From positions 55,983 to 119,982 of the forward strand of contig JAGCPH010000047.1 of assembly GCA_017645275.1 (NCBI GenBank): DNA of 64,000 nucleotides, written 5' to 3'. A program made the translations under genes and the position numbers. Positions 62,697 to 64,000 of the stretch are shown here, one piece after another. Position 1 is the stretch's first letter. Each line of letters starts with the position of its first letter. Under the pieces are notes generated by a model. The model made no database searches, was not told where the DNA came from, and saw nothing but the letters and a program-made list of their open reading frames with translations. Source of the stretch: Bacteroidales bacterium (lineage in GTDB: Bacteria > Bacteroidota > Bacteroidia > Bacteroidales > F082).

Positions 62697-64000
62697 CTCA
62701 ATGTTGCGTTAAGTTGTTGCTCGATGGCCTGCTGTATTCTTGCCATGGTCTTCTCAATCACCTTGTCGGTCAAGGTTTTCTGCTTGTCCTGGATGATGAA
62801 GCTGACCGCATATTGTTTCTTGCCTGCCGGAATCTTGTCGCCTTCGTAGATGTCGAACAGATTCACCGACTTCAAGATGTTACGCTCTGTTGCGAACGCC
62901 AGTTTCTTGATTTGCTCGAATGTCACGTTCTTGTCCATGACGAGTGCGAGGTCGCGGCGTACGCTTGGGAACTTCGGTAACGCATTGAAACTGATGGTTT
63001 TAAGGCCTTTGACGACTTTCAAAACCATGTCCCAATCGAAGGTGGCGTGGAACACTTCTTTCTTCACGTCGAACATCTTCAAGGTCTTGGCGTTGATCTT
63101 GCCTAAGGTCACTAACTTGTTGTTATTCAATGAGTAAACGATTGAATATTCATAATGTGACTCGTTGCCTTCGGTCATCTCAAGCTCGTCGGCGTTGATG
63201 CCTAGCTTGTGGATGATGCCGAGGACGTATTTCTTGAGGTCGTAGAAAGTGAGGCTCATTGGCTTGTTGTTCCATGACTCTTCTTTGTCGTTGCCGGTGA
63301 TGAGCATGTCGAGGCGGAAGTTCTCGCTGTATGGGTTTAGCGGCTTCTCCTCGGTCTGCTTGTTGTCGCCGTTGTAGAAGTATACGTTGCCGAACTCGAA
63401 GAACTTCATGTCGAAGCTCTTGAAGCTCTGGTTGCGTGCGATGCTCTCGAGTCCGCCGAATAGTAGCGACTGGCGCATCACGTCGAGGTCGGAGCTTAAC
63501 GGATTCATAATCTTGAGGTTATGAGCCTCGTCGAAGCTGTCGAGCTCGCGGGTATATGCCGATTTCGTGAGAGAGTTGTTCATGATCTCGTAGAAACCGT
63601 TGCTGGCCAGCATGAGAGAGATCTCTTTCTGGATTTTTTCCTTGTCAGGCTTGTTGTTGACGTTTATGCTGGCGTTGATTTTCGTAGGGATGGCGATGTT
63701 GTCGTAGCCGTAGATGCGGAGGATTTCCTCGACGAGGTCGGCTGGACGGTACACATCGACTTTGCATGTCGGCACATCGACGGTGACGTAAGCGTCGGTG
63801 AGCTCAACCACTTGACAGTCAAGGTCTTTGAGGATATTGACAGCCACGTCTTTCTCGATATTCTGACCTGCAATCTTGTTCAGATAGTCGAATTTGAGCT
63901 GCACGCGGACAGGGGTGAAGTCGCCGTTGACCACGTCTTTCACCTCTGATGACACGGTGCCGCCTGCCAGTTCTTTCACCAGCAATGCCGCGCGTTTCAG
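62693..64000 (-). CDS. pheT: Phenylalanyl-tRNA synthetase beta chain, C-terminal part (partial at window edge)
   Basis: The last 436 codons of the PheRS beta subunit, continuing beyond the window. RPADLVEEILRIYGYDNI is the B5-domain end. NSLTKSAYTRELDSFDEAHNLKIMNPLSSDLDVMRQSLLFGGL belongs to the synthetase-like core, and ALPKFPSVRRDLALVMD starts the C-terminal anticodon-binding (FDX-ACB) domain. It forms a2b2 with PheS. Its stop overlaps the start of the sigma-54 activator gene, so the housekeeping gene is in the same operon as lptE and secG. Confidence 0.96.
   Translation of the reverse strand: MKRAALLVKELAGGTVSSEVKDVVNGDFTPVRVQLKFDYLNKIAGQNIEKDVAVNILKDLDCQVVELTDAYVTVDVPTCKVDVYRPADLVEEILRIYGYDNIAIPTKINASINVNNKPDKEKIQKEISLMLASNGFYEIMNNSLTKSAYTRELDSFDEAHNLKIMNPLSSDLDVMRQSLLFGGLESIARNQSFKSFDMKFFEFGNVYFYNGDNKQTEEKPLNPYSENFRLDMLITGNDKEESWNNKPMSLTFYDLKKYVLGIIHKLGINADELEMTEGNESHYEYSIVYSLNNNKLVTLGKINAKTLKMFDVKKEVFHATFDWDMVLKVVKGLKTISFNALPKFPSVRRDLALVMDKNVTFEQIKKLAFATERNILKSVNLFDIYEGDKIPAGKKQYAVSFIIQDKQKTLTDKVIEKTMARIQQAIEQQLNATLR

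Overview
The window looks like a chromosomal segment of a Bacteroidota bacterium, probably a Bacteroidales-like lineage. The grounds are: type IX secretion (T9SS) components and cargo with C-terminal YPNP-type sorting domains (PorZ, GldH-like, a secreted deiminase, a beta-helix protein, a thioredoxin-like protein); many lipoproteins with short signal peptides; TAnnTTTG promoter boxes with poor Shine-Dalgarno sequences; a BY-kinase fused to a Wzz domain; and the lptE-TPR-secG-groESL order. Unlike Bacteroides or Prevotella, which use the MEP route to isoprenoids, this genome carries mevalonate-pathway genes. Coding density is very high. Only one gap exceeds 300 bases, and it holds a tRNA and repeats. 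No phage, IS transposase, CRISPR array or rRNA is seen.

Layout. 1-3.6 kb: end of a tRNA-dihydrouridine synthase gene, a 5'-nucleotidase lipoprotein, a GT9 heptosyltransferase and an MBL hydrolase. 3.6-3.9 kb: tRNA-Glu bracketed by inverted heptamer repeats. 3.9-5.9 kb: a secreted peptidylarginine deiminase very like that of Porphyromonas. 6-8.9 kb: MltD-like transglycosylase and a DUF4837 lipoprotein. 9-10.9 kb: mvaD and mevalonate kinase. 10.9-15.5 kb: a four-gene operon of exported proteins without known function, ending in a modular leucine-rich repeat protein; it is the best candidate here for an undescribed envelope system. 15.5-22.2 kb: a radical-SAM/DUF6873 fusion, a U32 peptidase, aspS and phosphofructokinase. 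22.2-25.3 kb: rodA and mrdA. 25.4-29.3 kb: GldH-like lipoprotein and the polysaccharide export pair. 29.3-32.3 kb: recO and porZ. 32.3-37.3 kb: tRNA-Arg, panC, panD, a flippase-like membrane protein, a lipoprotein, rfaE2 and an rRNA methyltransferase. 37.3-39 kb: an Ig-like lipoprotein. 39-47.8 kb: a seven-gene surface-glycan run. 47.8-52.9 kb: atpBEFHAG. 53-55.4 kb: GYDIA-family GHMP kinase and HMG-CoA reductase. 55.4-57.8 kb: thioredoxin-like T9SS cargo and a fucose-isomerase-like protein. 57.8-64 kb: groEL, groES, secG, a TPR-like gene, lptE, a sigma-54 activator and the 3' part of pheT.

The genes combine into a few themes: envelope building (heptose supply and transfer, LptE, RodA/PBP2, MltD, polysaccharide export), T9SS secretion with several cargo proteins, a mevalonate pathway split over two loci, and core housekeeping.

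The most unusual DNA-level signal is a set of short palindromic repeats. One family (GTAGAGACG arms) occurs three times: once as a terminator-like hairpin and twice in frame inside genes, including a perfect 40-bp palindrome at the junction of a two-domain fusion protein. A second, about 100-bp family lies directly in front of the start codons of phosphofructokinase and the GHMP kinase, in the same orientation, and creates false N-terminal extensions. A half copy appears to lie in frame inside the U32 peptidase gene. A third, heptameric, family supplies the stop codons of the two genes flanking tRNA-Glu.
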